From positions 1 to 64,000 of the forward strand of contig MU626282.1 of NCBI GenBank assembly GCA_025603075.1: DNA of 64,000 nt. Reading direction: 5' to 3'. Both the position numbers and the translations under genes were made by a program. Under the pieces are notes generated by a model, which searched no databases, was not told the DNA's origin, and saw nothing but the letters and a program-made list of their open reading frames with translations. Of the stretch, positions 23,600 through 35,532 are shown piece by piece; positions within the stretch are counted from its first letter, which is position 1; each line of letters starts with the position of its first letter. The stretch comes from Neoconidiobolus thromboides FSU 785. Its lineage: Eukaryota > Entomophthoromycota > Entomophthoromycetes > Entomophthorales > Neoconidiobolaceae.

Positions 23600-24345
23600 A
23601 CACTCTTTCTAAGCACTTCGTGAGCAAGTGACATATTAAAAACTATTTATATTTCAAAGATTAGCACACGCTTACTCCAAACCAAATATATGAGGAGTCC
23701 ATTATTTATAATTACGTCCCAATTATTCGTTGTGAGAAAGCGCAATCTAAGCTACCAAAATATAATACTAATGGCTGATAGTTAATGGGTGTATAGTCAG
23801 ATTTCTATAATACCTATAGTTTTACTGATGCAAACTTTCATACTTATTTTTCTAGCTTAATATATTATTTTAATCAAATTATGGCTAAAGTCAGACATAA
23901 GGAACTTTTAAGAACAATTTTCCGTTCAAGCTTAGCCCCTACCTTTTTGACTGACATATCCGTGAAAAAACAATCATAATTTTTTTGTTGTAATTGAGTT
24001 TTATCTTTTTTGTAAACGATAAGCTAAACGCTTTTATCCATTGATGTTATTGTACTCAACCTTTATTGCTTCTATTTTTTTCCTATGAATTAGAAACTAT
24101 CATTATCAGTATAATTTTCTTATTTAGATTATTAATATATTGTCACTGCTCAATCCAATGTCATCTTCTACGTTTACTAGAGTTCATTATACCAGGATTG
24201 CAGTGACTGGTTATGTTTTATTAGCCAGATCTACAAAGTTGTTTGCTTTTAAGACACTCCTTTTTTCCGCTGCTTTTAACTTTAATCTATTATGGCACTG
24301 ATATTATCAGCCAGTGGACTTCTTTTGTTTTGTGCTTTAAAGAGA
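23600..24345 (+). pseudogene. decayed copy of the last ALG8 exon
   Basis: It is colinear with 19960-20680 of ALG8. TTATCACATGCTTATTGG corresponds to TTAGCACACGCTTACTCC at about 23664. CTTTTTGGTTGGCATGTGC corresponds to CTTTTTGACTGACATATCC at about 23944. [13 protein letters not shown] corresponds to LETIIISIIFLFR at about 24090. Many frames are closed (TGG to TGA and small indels). In the segments compared by eye most changes are transitions, chiefly G to A. The 5' border near 23600 is approximate. Confidence 0.8.
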
Positions 24346-25289
24346 CAAGCCTCTACGATAGAGGATGGATTTTCAATAAATCTTAATAGTAAAACAAACA
24401 TAAATCATCGTTCTGATGCTATTTAGTTACTGTTATCAATAAAGTACTTTATGTAACTAGTGAAAACATTCAATGATATTCATCATTGAATAATGGAAAG
24501 TATATCGAAAATTAATATAGTGATTTTTGCACATTCATATTAATACTCCTGTATTTGTATATTAATAAGTTTTTAGTTCATAGAGTGTTTAATGACTATT
24601 TTTATATTCATTAAAATTAATAGCATAGCTAATTATATTCGAAAATTTGTTAATAGTGTAATTTAAGGCAAAGTTTTCAAATTATACTTGAAGCTATTAG
24701 ACAGTTAAAGTGTAATCCAATTTTTTATGACATAAACGTTGGTAGGGTTCAGTAGGCTGAGAAACTATGAAAATCCTATAATAAATTACTTTATCATTCC
24801 CTCTTTTAAAAATAAAATTATATGTTAAATTTACACTATCCAAATATAATTCCAAGTCAAACTGATAAAAATAAAACACACTCTATTAGATCTTTGAATA
24901 AGGCTCATATTCTACCAACACATTCTCTAAGCCCTATCAAAAATAGTATAACCTTTAGATTCCTTTCAAATTTTTCCTACTTTCTAACCATGTTCAGGGT
25001 TAGAATGAGCTAGATTCTTTGAATGTGATGATAAATTTTACAAAACATTGATGATTACTTCAACAAAGACCCGAAAGCTATTATTAATATATTCAAAAAA
25101 AACCATATGTATTGCCCCTTCTGGTATATAGTAGTCATCTATTATTTTCCTTCGCTTAGGCATTAATCTTAGTGGATCACTGTCAACTACTGACATTATC
25201 CTTAAGCCTCCATGGGTTACTGCATTAAAATAATCCTACTCAGATTTGCACTTACTATAAGTAATAGATTCTTTATCTGGAAACCCAAC
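24346..25289. other. AT-rich interval, no gene recognised
   Basis: Open stretches of 60 codons occur on both strands near 24700-25010 but overlap each other. They show no splice-consistent continuation and no recognisable motif. Confidence 0.4.
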
Positions 25290-25396
25290 ATATAGGGATG
25301 TCTTTTTTGGCTTCATTACTTTTTCCACCTTTCAAGTGCTATTTAAGTGGAGAAATTGTTAGTAAAATTGTTAGACACAAAAATACATCCCCATAT
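25290..25396 (-). mobile_element. fold-back MITE, copy 5
   Basis: It starts ATATAGGGATGTCTTTTTTG and ends AATACATCCCCATAT, with core TTTCAAGTGCTATTTAAGTGG. It is minus-oriented and faces copy 6, 130 bp away. Confidence 0.85.
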
Positions 25397-25526
25397 ATTC
25401 CTTATTTAGTCTTTTAAAATACCACTGGCTGACCAAATAATAAATAAAGTATCCTATATCTATTAAATAATTTACCAAAATCAGTAGTCGCTTTTGACTA
25501 CCATACAAGCGAATATGAAACATTAC

Positions 25527-25632
25527 ATATGGGGATGTATTTTTTTGTTTAAGAATTTTACTAATAATCTTTCCACTCAAATAGCGCTTAAAAAGTGGAA
25601 AAGTAATGAAACCAAAAAAAACACTCCCATAT
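25527..25632 (+). mobile_element. fold-back MITE, copy 6
   Basis: It starts ATATGGGGATGTATTTTTTT and ends AACACTCCCATAT. The intact core reads CCACTCAAATAGCGCTTAAA then AAGTGGAAAAGTAATGAAAC. Plus orientation; close to the consensus. Confidence 0.9.
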
Positions 25633-25739
25633 CCTAGATGGAATCTAGAAACAGTCGTTTTTATAATAAAACATATTTATATTTTATTATAATTGTATAT
25701 TTGATTCCTCAATAATTCCTTTTTCATTTAATTTTTTTC

Positions 25740-26230
25740 AGCTATTTGGGCCCTCTGTCTTAATTGATTTATTTGAAATTGTAGCTCTATTACAATTATT
25801 TTTAGTCTTCATAACCCTTTGATGAGAAAATTAAATTTGACTAATGCTATTTTAAAAAAGGGTACTAAATAATACATCATATAAATGTTTGACGCTACTA
25901 AATTGACAGTAATTTAAAAATGGAAACAAATATACTCATAACTTTGTAAATATTATACTTGAATAAAATCTATCATTATACTAAAACACTTGATTTAATT
26001 GCATTATTTGATCACTTCACTATAGGATGATACTTGTCCTTTAATATATTAAGTGTGTTTCCACACAACAGGTCTCCGACCACTTTGTAATAATATATCA
26101 TAATTATTTATCGTAATGCAAAAAATTACAAAAGCGAGATAACGGAAGTAAAATAAAAGATTCATTTTTTCATTTTGAGTTGTAAGCTCATCAACTTTGC
26201 CTATAAGTATCTCAACATTGTTTTTAGACT
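25740..26230 (-). pseudogene. possible coiled-coil/membrane gene debris
   Basis: On the minus strand, 26217 to about 26052 reads open as NNVEILIGKVDELTTQNEKM, then a hydrophobic LLFYFRYLAFVIFCITI stretch, then GRRPVVWKHT and a stop. A second minus-strand piece at about 25824-25737 reads IELQFQINQLRQRAQIAEKN and a stop. Both have coiled-coil character. A MITE abuts the first piece at 26231. The parent gene was not recognised and the two pieces may be unrelated. Confidence 0.3.
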
Positions 26231-26337
26231 ATATGGGGATGAATTTTTATGTTTAAGAATTCTACTAACAAATTTTCCGCTCAAATAGCGCTTAAAAAGT
26301 AGAAAAAGTAATGAAGTCAAAAAAAACAGCCCCATAT
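26231..26337 (+). mobile_element. fold-back MITE, copy 7
   Basis: It starts ATATGGGGATGAATTTTTAT and ends AACAGCCCCATAT. The core is TTTTCCGCTCAAATAGCGCT. Plus orientation. Confidence 0.88.
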
Positions 26338-26856
26338 ATTTTACATCTTTGATTGCTTTTTCTGAAAAATAAGGGGTAATGGCTTTTTTATATATCTTAT
26401 TAGTTATTTAATAAATTATTTAAGGACTATTCTTTGATAATGAAAGCTTCTTTTTCTGATAATACTGTTAACTATTTGCATACAAAATTTCATTACTATC
26501 TACCTTGTACTAAAACCAGTTTCCTTCTTTATAAGATAAACATTATAAGCTTGATTTTTGATAGTTATATGTTGAATATATTTTATTAGATGCCGATTCT
26601 GAAGCAAATGTAACTTTATTTGAATCTAATTTAAATTGATATTGACAAATTATTGGAATTTAGATTCCTCACTTAACTTTACAAAATTCCCATATTTGTT
26701 ATGTATATCTAAACAATAAATATGAAATGTACCAGTTATTATATAGATAATATCTATAAGTGAAAATATTAAATTTATTAGTGGACCAGTACTTCTTTTA
26801 AACGAATAAAGCCCTTACTGTAGCTTACTTTTATAAAATGAGTTAAAAGAAAGAGT

Positions 26857-26962
26857 ATATGAGGATGTATTTTTTCGTTTGAGAATTTTACTAAGAATTT
26901 TTCCACTCAAATAGCGGTTAAAAAATGGGAAAGTAATGGAATCAAAAAAAACATCCCCATAT
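26857..26962 (+). mobile_element. fold-back MITE, copy 8
   Basis: It starts ATATGAGGATGTATTTTTTC and ends AACATCCCCATAT. The core CCACTCAAATAGCGGTTAAA differs from consensus in one base of the central AGCGCT. Plus orientation. Confidence 0.88.
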
Positions 26963-27184
26963 GTAAAAAATAAGTATAATAAAGTAGGGAAAATAAACTA
27001 CAAATCAACATTGAGACTATAACAAACATTTTTCTATTTATTCTTAATATTACTTTCTTTTATAGTTTTTGGACACTTTTATGGTTCAATAAATGAATTA
27101 TCAAAATTTTATAGTAGCTAGAGTTAATTCACATTGTTATTGCATATTTATTGAGAGTTTACAAGTTTTAAAACTTTCATTAAT

Positions 27185-27291
27185 ATACGGGGATGTTTTT
27201 TTTAGCTTCAGCATTTTTTCCATCTTTTAAGCGCTATTTGAGTGGAAAAATTGTTAGTAAAATTTCTAAATACAAAAACACATCCCCATAT
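27185..27291 (-). mobile_element. fold-back MITE, copy 9
   Basis: It starts ATACGGGGATGTTTTTTTTA and ends ACACATCCCCATAT. The core TTTTAAGCGCTATTTGAGTG is intact. Minus orientation. Confidence 0.88.
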
Positions 27292-27462
27292 TATAAGTGA
27301 AAAACAATATATTTGAAACCTTTTGAGAAATTTTATATTAGTAAATCAAGAGTCTGGTTGATGTTAAAGGGTTTTAATTCATTTAATTTTAGTTTTCAAA
27401 TCTTCAATCATACTTTTGTTTAAAGTATATTAACTTGTTATCTTGTTATTTAAAAATAATAT

Positions 27463-27540
27463 ATATGAGGATGTTTTTTTGATTCCATTGCTTTTTCATT
27501 TTTTAACCTCTATTTAAGTAGAAAAATTCTTAAAAAAGTA
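27463..27540 (-). mobile_element. fold-back MITE, truncated copy 10, next to tRNA-Leu
   Basis: It starts ATATGAGGATGTTTTTTTGA and reaches the AAAAATTCTTAAAAAAGTA arm, but the outer right TIR is missing. It ends about 37 bp upstream of the tRNA, in the zone where tRNA 5' flanks lie. Confidence 0.75.
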
Positions 27541-27577
27541 CGTTGGAATATATTAGTTTATTGTGACAATGGAAGTA

Positions 27578-27660
27578 GATCAGGTGGCCGAGTTGGTCTA
27601 AGGCGCCGTGTTAAGGCCGCGGTCTCTTCGGAGGCGTGGGTTCGAATCCCATCCTGATCA
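27578..27660 (+). tRNA. tRNA-Leu(AAG)
   Basis: The acceptor stem GATCAGG pairs perfectly with CCTGATC, with discriminator A at 27660. The D arm is GCC...GGC. The anticodon stem CCGTG/CGCGG closes the loop TTAAGGC with anticodon AAG. A long class-II variable arm (TCTCTTCGGAGGC) confirms the leucine type. The T arm is GTGGG-TTCGAAT-CCCAT. A-box (TGGCCGAGTTGGT) and B-box (GGTTCGAATCC) promoters are intact. No intron and no encoded CCA. TTTT begins five bases past the end and serves as the pol III terminator. Confidence 0.98.
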
Positions 27661-27664
27661 TTAA

Positions 27665-27668
27665 TTTT
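27665..27668 (+). terminator. pol III terminator of tRNA-Leu
   Basis: A run of four T directly downstream of the mature tRNA end. Confidence 0.75.
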
Positions 27669-27955
27669 AGTCATCATACTAATGACAAAATTTTATTTTA
27701 ACTATTTGAATAGTAATTGTTATTTTCATCTTGCTTAAGAATGCATATACCACTCACTCTGATGATAAGAGCTTGCTATATAAAGTAAGGACATATTTAT
27801 TTTTAACTAATATAAAATCATAAGCATCAGTAATCTTTATTCTTAATGCTAATGATTAGTAATTCAATCTATGATTTTGATGATGTCAGAACTCATTTAT
27901 CAACTATAAATACATTTAAAAATCAAACTCAATAATATTAAAAAAAAATAACAAG

Positions 27956-29113
27956 ATGAGTCAAGCAACTGTTAGTACTAAAACTTATACCTTATCCAGT
28001 GGCCATAAAATGCCAGCTATCGGATTAGGCACTAGTAAATTTTAATTTAATTAAATATTTTTTCTTAATTAAATAAACAAATTAGAAAAAGGAGATGACC
28101 GTGAACAAACTATTAGAATTATTCAAGATGCTATTGAATCTGGTTATCGTCATATCGATACAGCAGCTATGTGTAAGTTCCTTATTATCATTAATTTTCA
28201 AAAACCTTTATAACATCCCCTTAATAGATGAAACAGAGGATATGGTAGGTGAAGCTATTCGTCGTAGCGGAGTTAAAAGAGAAGACTTATTTGTAACTAG
28301 TAAAGTATGGTGTACTGATTTAATTAAAGAGAGAGTTCTACCAGCATTTGAAAAAAGTTTAGCTACTTTAAATGTAGACTATATTGATTTATATTTAATT
28401 CATTGGCCAATCGCTTTTGAATCTCCTCAAAGTAGTCCACCTAAAGTAATTGAAAATTATGATTTTGTAGAGACTTGGAAAGAGTTAGAGGTAAAGTAAA
28501 TTCTATAGAACTTAGTACCTTTTAATAAATTATAAATAGAAATTAGTAGAAAGTGGAAAAGTTAAATCTATTGGCGTATCTAATTTTAATATTGAAAAAT
28601 TAGAAAGATTATTAAAACATTGTAAAATACCACCAACTGTTAATCAAGTAGAACTTCATCCATATTTAGCTCAACCTGACCTTAAAAAGTTCTGTGATGA
28701 AAATAAAATTATTTTAACAGGTTATTCTCCTTTAGGTAGATCAATTGAACCTAGAATTGATCAAGATAAAGTAGTAAGTTAAATAATAATAATATGTTTT
28801 TAATAATATTCACTTAAATTTAGATTGTTGAATTAGCTGATAAATATCAAGTATCATCAGCTCAAATAATCTTGAGTTGGGCCGTACAAAGAGGTACTGC
28901 AGGTAAATTAAGAATACTAGTATTGAAAATCATTGGTGTAGTTTTATTAATTATTATTTAGTTGTACCAAGATCTGCTAATAAAGAAAGACAATTAAAAA
29001 ATATCACTTTAGTACAATTGGATGAAGATGATAAGAAAAAAGTAGATGATTTAAATAAGAATCATCGTTATATTAATCCAGAAAAAATGTGGGGTGTTAA
29101 AAATGTATTTTAA
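27956..29113 (+). CDS. aldo-keto reductase (NAD(P)H-dependent)
   Basis: About six exons from [20 protein letters not shown]. The catalytic tetrad is visible: Asp and Tyr in [11 protein letters not shown] (the Tyr codon is made by a splice), Lys in LFVTSKVW and His in [12 protein letters not shown]. It continues [38 protein letters not shown] and [15 protein letters not shown], and ends [12 protein letters not shown]. Full family length (about 310 aa), cytosolic. The cofactor loop has VPRSANKER, consistent with NADPH preference. The substrate cannot be told; a xylose-reductase or glycerol-dehydrogenase type is possible. The last exon ends at 29113. Confidence 0.93.
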
Positions 29114-29349
29114 ATATATATTGAAATAAACAATGTGTTAAGTATTATTTTATTATTTTATTATTTTATTTTTATTTTATTTTTAATATCAAAGTAATAT
29201 TTTAAAACTATGATTAAAACTCGTCAAGCCTCATTTTAAAATCTAATTTTTTAATGAAATTTACTAAGTTTAGAAAATTCTAATCTCTTTTTTTAAGCCA
29301 AACTTTCAATTCATTTTAAAAATTTTCCACAAAATTTTCAATTTCCAAA

Positions 29350-31308
29350 ATGAATTTGAACAAACGAGTGATAGCGATCTTTGGCACAACAGGAGTAGGA
29401 AAAACGAAATTAAGTATCGAATTAGCTAAGCGGTATAATGGAGAAATAATTAATGTAGATGTAATGCAGGTAATTCAATTCTCATTTCAATAATAACAAT
29501 TATATCTTATGTTAAAACAATAACAAAAATATTTATAATGTGAAATGGAAATTAATAATTAAATCAAATATTTTAGATGTATAAAGGCTTTGATATTATC
29601 ACTAACAAAGCTACTTTAAAAGAAAGAGATTTAATACCTCATCATATGATGGATTTTGTATCAATTGAAGAAGAATATGATATCCAACAATTTGAAAATG
29701 ATGCATTGAAAAAAGTAAATTTAATAAATTTTAAATTAATTAATCTTTTTATAAATCAACTAAACAATCTATTCAATTTATTATAGATAGATATGCTTCA
29801 TTCTAAAAACAAAATACCTATATTAGTAGGTGGTACTCATTATTATTTTCAATCTTTATTATGGGAAAATAATATTATTAATAAAAATTCCCTTCCTTTA
29901 TCAAATTCACTTTCCCCTTCCTCCACTATTCCTATAGAAGATATTAGCAAACTAAAAACTCATTGGTCAACATTAGATAATCGATCATTATATACTGAAC
30001 TTGAAAAAGTAGATCCAGAGATAGCAGTTCAATGGCATTATAATGATCGACGACGAGTATTAAGGGGATTAGAAATTTATCATTCAATGAATCAAAAGCA
30101 GAGCGAACTATTAAAATCTCAAAAAGAAAAAAAGAAATTGCGATTTAATACACTAGTATTTTGGACATTTAGTGAGAAAAATGAGTTAGATAAAAGATTA
30201 GATGATAGAGTAGATAGTATGGTAAAGGTAAGTTAAAAAGAAATAGAAAGAGAGAATTAAAGTATTTGTTAATTATTTATAACTTAATATAGGAAGGGTT
30301 AATTAATGAAATGAATGAATTGTATAATTGTTTAAACAAATTACCTAGTGATATTGGAGAGTATGACCGTGGTATTAAACAAGCTATCGGTAAGTTTACT
30401 GTATATTATTTATTATCATTTATTATTATTTATTATTTTAGGGTTTAAAGCGTTTGATCCTTATTTTCAATTATTAAAACAACAAAAAGAAGAAAAGGAA
30501 CAATTTGAAGTTGAGTAAGTATTACATTTTCTTTTACTAATATCAATTTATTTCAATAATACTAATCTTAATTTATTGTTTTATTGTTTTATTTATTAAT
30601 TTGATTTATACTTAATTTAGATTGCAAAAAGTAACTCTATCTTGTCTTGAAGTAATGAAACAACAAACTCGAAAATATGCTAAAAAACAAATTAATTTTA
30701 TTAAAAACAAATTAATGCTGTTAATAAAAAATAGTGTCCAAAATCAAGAAGCGATTTTTCCAAGATTATTAAATGCTACTGGTAAGTAAAATTAAATTTC
30801 AAAAAAGGAATATTGTTGAAGATTTTATAACAATAAACACTTATAATAATATCTTTGTTTATTATAGATTTAAATCAATGGGATAAGAATGTATTAAATA
30901 GAGCAATTGAGCTATGTGATAGTAAAAATTAATTGAATTTTTTAAAGTTATTTAATAGAATTCTTTTTTTTATTTAGAAATATTAATACAAAATAATACT
31001 TTCATAGAATTAGATACTGAATTTCAATCTTTATTTAATAATTGTGAAAATAATAGGTAATCATATTAATACTGATTTATTAACTTATTCACTTAAATAC
31101 CTCTTTACCTTTTAGTTATATTAAATTTGAAAATTGGAAAAAAAGAGTTTGTGAATCATGTTCTTTAAGAATAGATAAAACAACAGGTAGCTTAGTGGAA
31201 CCAGTAATAATTAATGGAGATCAAGAATGGGAAGCTCATCTAAAAAGTAAAATGCATCGTAAACAAAAAGATTTTAATAAGTATAAAGCATTAGTAAAAT
31301 TAGATTAA
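29350..31308 (+). CDS. MOD5: tRNA dimethylallyltransferase (MOD5/TRIT1)
   Basis: A gene of about eight exons. It starts [20 protein letters not shown] with the DMAPP-transferase P-loop, then [22 protein letters not shown] across the first splice. It continues [10 protein letters not shown], the exon at about 29787 with [37 protein letters not shown] and later [19 protein letters not shown]. The C-terminus has a matrin-type zinc finger: CESC, then H and H in [13 protein letters not shown], as in eukaryotic Mod5. It installs i6A37 in tRNAs reading UNN codons, in cytosol, nucleus and mitochondria. The start Met lies directly before the P-loop, so no mitochondrial presequence is present in this model. 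Confidence 0.92.
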
Positions 31309-31441
31309 TTTAATAATAATAATAATAATAAATATACAATGAAATAAACATAAACATAAAAATAAACATAAAAATAAAATATATAGAATATAATTTAATT
31401 TATAGTATTGGATTATTATTAATTTATTAAAATATTATTAA
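31309..31441. repeat. AAT/ATAAAC low-complexity spacer between convergent genes
   Basis: AATAATAAT and AAACATAAA-type short tandem runs lie between the stop codons of MOD5 (plus) and the P4-ATPase (minus). Confidence 0.6.
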
Positions 31442-34400
31442 TTATTCTACCCATGGATTTTCATTTTCATTTTCATTTTCATTATGACTATTATTCAATA
31501 ATGAAGTAGTCATTGTTTCAATATCACCTTCTTCAATTAATTGATTTAGCCCATTAAAACTATTATGATTTTGATGATTCATGGTGTTTCTTCTACTACT
31601 CTTTTTATTCAATAATACCGCAGATAAACGATTAATCTTATTTGGATCTTTACCTGGTACAAAATAAGATAAAAACAAATTAATCCAGAAAGGTACAATC
31701 AATATTGTTACTGATAATATTAATGTTAACCAAAATTTAGATTGATAAAATAAACCAGCAATTTCATACATTTTTAATAATGGTATTTCTACTGATGCTA
31801 AATAAGTAGTTATAAAATAAGTTAATATGGTACCAAATACTACTATCATATTTAAATAAGTAAAATGATTTGTATAAATTGCAATTGTTAATTGAACTGT
31901 TACTACAACTATTGAATAAGCCATGAAAGATAAAGATAAGCCAGAATGAGGGGCATCAAATATAATAGTATTATCCATTTCATTGACAACAGAATAAAAA
32001 AAGACTGATAAAAATAAAGTAATTAAACCTTGTAATATTGCCCAACCAAACCATTTAAATGTCGAATTAACAAATAAATAATGTGGATCTCTACCATTAG
32101 TAAATTGATATAATTTAGGTTCATTTAATAAGATGTTTTCTTCAATATCTTTATCTAATACATAAAATAAAATAGGTAATCCTGTATATAATATATTATA
32201 TAATGAAAGTGAATAGGTAGTTAATAATGAACTTCCTGAAAACCCATTAAATAATTGATAACCTGCTTGTAATGTAGATACAAATAAACTCTTATAAAAA
32301 CAATATAATGCTACAAATTTAACTCGATGTAATGAATATCTTCCATGAACTAAAATTAATCGATTTAAATGATAAAATCGAGATATTGAAATATCACATG
32401 CTCTACTAGCTTGTAAACCTTCTCTACCTCTTAATCCAATCCCTATATTGGCTCTTTGAATCATTCTTACATCATTACCACCATCACCAATGGCTAAAGT
32501 AACTTTACCTTGACTTTTAATCATATCTACCATTTCTCCTTTTTGTTTAGGTGTTGCTCGACAACATATTACTGTATGGGCTTGTAACGCTAATTTTAAG
32601 AATTTAGTTTTTAATGTAATATTTTCTAATATCCATTTTAAACATTGACCATCTAATACTAAAGACAATATAGGTTGACTTAATTCATTGTGGTGTAATA
32701 TTGGGGTAATAGGGTGTTGTTGTTGATTATTATTATTATTGATATGAGCTATATTATTAATTAAATCTAAATTTTTAATTTCAAATTCAATCTTATTTAA
32801 TAATAAATTGGGATCTAATTCATTTGCTGATAATATAACAGTATTTCCATTATCACTTGGTAATAAATGACAAGATTTACCAATTTGTATAGCAGTTATT
32901 AATTTATCTCCAGTTAACATCCAAATTTTAATGCCTGCTTTACGTAAACTAGCTATAGTAGTAGGTACATTTGTTTGTAATTTATCTTCAATTCCAGTAC
33001 ATCCTAGTAATTCAAAGGAATGTTCAATATTACAATAACTTTGTTCAATTAATTCTTCTCGTTCATTGATTGCTGTTATTGCTTTTTGATGTTCTTTTTT
33101 CCATGATATATATTCTTCTCGGGTTATTTGTTTATAAGCAATCGTTAATGTTCTTAATCCCATACTAGCATAATCTAATAAATGTTGCTCTGTTAAATCC
33201 AATATATCATTAGATTGACATAAAGGTAATAATGTATCATCAGCTCCTTTAGTTAAGACTAATATGGGACTATCTTGATCACAAAAAGGTTCAATTCGTT
33301 GTAATATAATCGACATTCTTTTTCTATTGGAAGAAAATTCTAATATATCCAATAATTTATATTTATAAAGAGGTAAATTACCCACTTTTAAACTTAATAT
33401 TTTATTTTGTTCTTGAATAAATTCAAATCCAACTTTATTTGCTGCTTCAACTAAGGCTTCTTCATCGGGTGAATTACCTTTATATTCCATTTGATTTTTA
33501 GTTTCATTAAATTTAGGAATTATTTTATGACATAAACTTAATACTTCAAAAAATTTCAATAATTTATAATGATATGGATCTAATTGAATATTTGGTTCTT
33601 TTAAACTTTTAAATAATTGTTGAATATGTTTATCTAATATTAAATTCCATATACAATTTCCAGAATATGATAGTCTTCCAATATCTGATGATGCAATATA
33701 TGATTTACCTGCAATAGAACAACATTTAAATACCATAATGTTTTCAGTTAAAGTTCCTGTTTTATCAGTCATTATATATTCAATTTGTCCTAATTCATCT
33801 GGTATTGAAGTGTTTTTTGGAATAGCTGGTCCTCTTGTTTCATCTAGCATATGAATATCCCAACCGATAAAACAAGAACACATAAATTTAGTTAAATCCA
33901 TACTAACTTTTAATGAAATTGGTATTACTAAAGATAATAATAATAACATTCTTAATGGTATTGTTATATGATTTATAAAATTATCTTCAAATTGTTGATT
34001 GTGATGATTATAATATAAATAATCATGTTTTTTTATAAATTCATTAAATTGTAATCGATTTCCAATTGTACCTAAAACAAAAAAAATATTAATATTAATA
34101 TTTATAATAATATAATAATATATCTACCTAAAAATAATACTAATAATAATTGTAATATAAATACTAATATTGATGCTCTTTCAATTTGTAAATCCAATAT
34201 AGTTAATTTCTGATGTGAATTTCCTTTATTTAAACCCAATTTTGTTTCTAGACCAGTATAAACAGCAACGCCATAAACAAATTTAGTATTTTTTAATATT
34301 GTACCTTGTAATAACAATTGATTTGGATTTAATGGTATAATATTACCGTCTAGTATTAATCTTGCATCAAAATTATAAAGATGAGCATTAGGTTGTGGAC

Positions 34401-35272
34401 ATTCAATAATACCATTCAAATTACAAAATTCATCTAATTCCATTTCCATTGTTATTTTAGGACAATGAATTGTTTTTAGATTCGATTCTCCATCTAAATT
34501 CGATGTTAACAAATAAGCTTCTCCATATGCTTCATCACTTTTTAATAATACTAAATCACAAGGAATTTCTTCATCTTGTGAAATTTTCACTATATCTCCT
34601 ACTTTTATTTGTCCACTCTGTATGGGTTTTAAACTACCATCACTGCGTAGTTTAGAATAATATCGTTCATTGAATTGTTGATCTGCTTTCCATCGTTTAT
34701 AATCATCATAAATCTCTTTAATTCCAGAAATACTAAAAATAATAATCAATGGAGTCCATGTAGTTATTGGATTAATAGGTGTCTAAAGAATAAAAAATAA
34801 AGTTAATTAATTTATTAGTAATATTGTTATTTTATTAGTAATATTGTTATTTTATAATACTTACCAATTGTTTAATTAACTGTAAACAAGCAATTAATAA
34901 AAAATAAAAATTCATAAACCTCCTATAAAAAAAAAGTATTATTTATTAAATTGTTTATACCATTTTAATATTAATAACAGAAACTTACCCAAACTGTTCC
35001 CAGAAAAATATTGGCAAAAAAGTCAATAGACTATACTTTGTATTTAATACTTTATTATTTTTAAATTTATTTAATTGATTTAACTCTCGATTGATTTTAA
35101 TACTATCGCTTGTATCAGCTTCATCTAAATTAGGAAAAGGCACTATTTTAATAACTCGTATTTTTTTATCTTCTAAATCTTCTTTTCTGAAATTAGGTAA
35201 TCGACTAGTGATAGGTTGTAACAGTCGTTTAACATAATCAACGATATTAAATTCAATATGAAAATTATTCAT
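31442..35272 (-). CDS. P4-ATPase phospholipid flippase, ALA2-like (P4B type)
   Basis: Four exons: 35272 to about 34991; about 34922-34866 (RFMNFYFLLIACLQLIKQL); about 34783-34131; and about 34075-31442; about 1,220 aa. Motifs: VGDIVKISQDEEIPCDLVLL, the A-domain LDGES loop, PISLKVSMDL in M4 (the P4 PISL motif), the phosphorylation site DKTGTLT, nucleotide-binding KGADDT, TGDKLITAIQIGKSC, and the hinge GDGGNDVRMIQ followed by GREGLQASRACD. Phrases such as FSISGIKEIYDDYKRW and the ISLKVSMDL context resemble plant ALA2 more than Drs2/Dnf or Neo1, hence P4B. It moves aminophospholipids across Golgi or endosomal membranes. P4B enzymes work without a Cdc50 partner in plants. The tail ends in an NE repeat (ENENENENP). 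Confidence 0.92.
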
Positions 35273-35532
35273 TTTATTTATTTATTAAAATAAAAGTAAA
35301 TTAAATAAAATTAAAGGATTATTTAAATTTATCAAGAACATAAGTTAACTTCATTTATTCTCATTAAAAAATATATATTTTATTTAATTGGTTTATTCTC
35401 CCCCGCTTTAACCTATAATAAGCCATTTGAATTTGAACTAACGGAATTAAGCCACTGTCAAAAACCAGCTCATTTTTAAAATACTAATATTTGAAAATAA
35501 TGATTAAATAATGAGATCAATTGACCATTTAT

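Noticed and set aside
24697-25013. Opposed 60-codon frames on both strands
   Set aside because: Mutually overlapping, no motif, no exon-like borders.
25371-25580. 69-codon minus-strand frame between two facing MITEs
   Set aside because: Both ends are MITE sequence; the middle has no protein-like composition.
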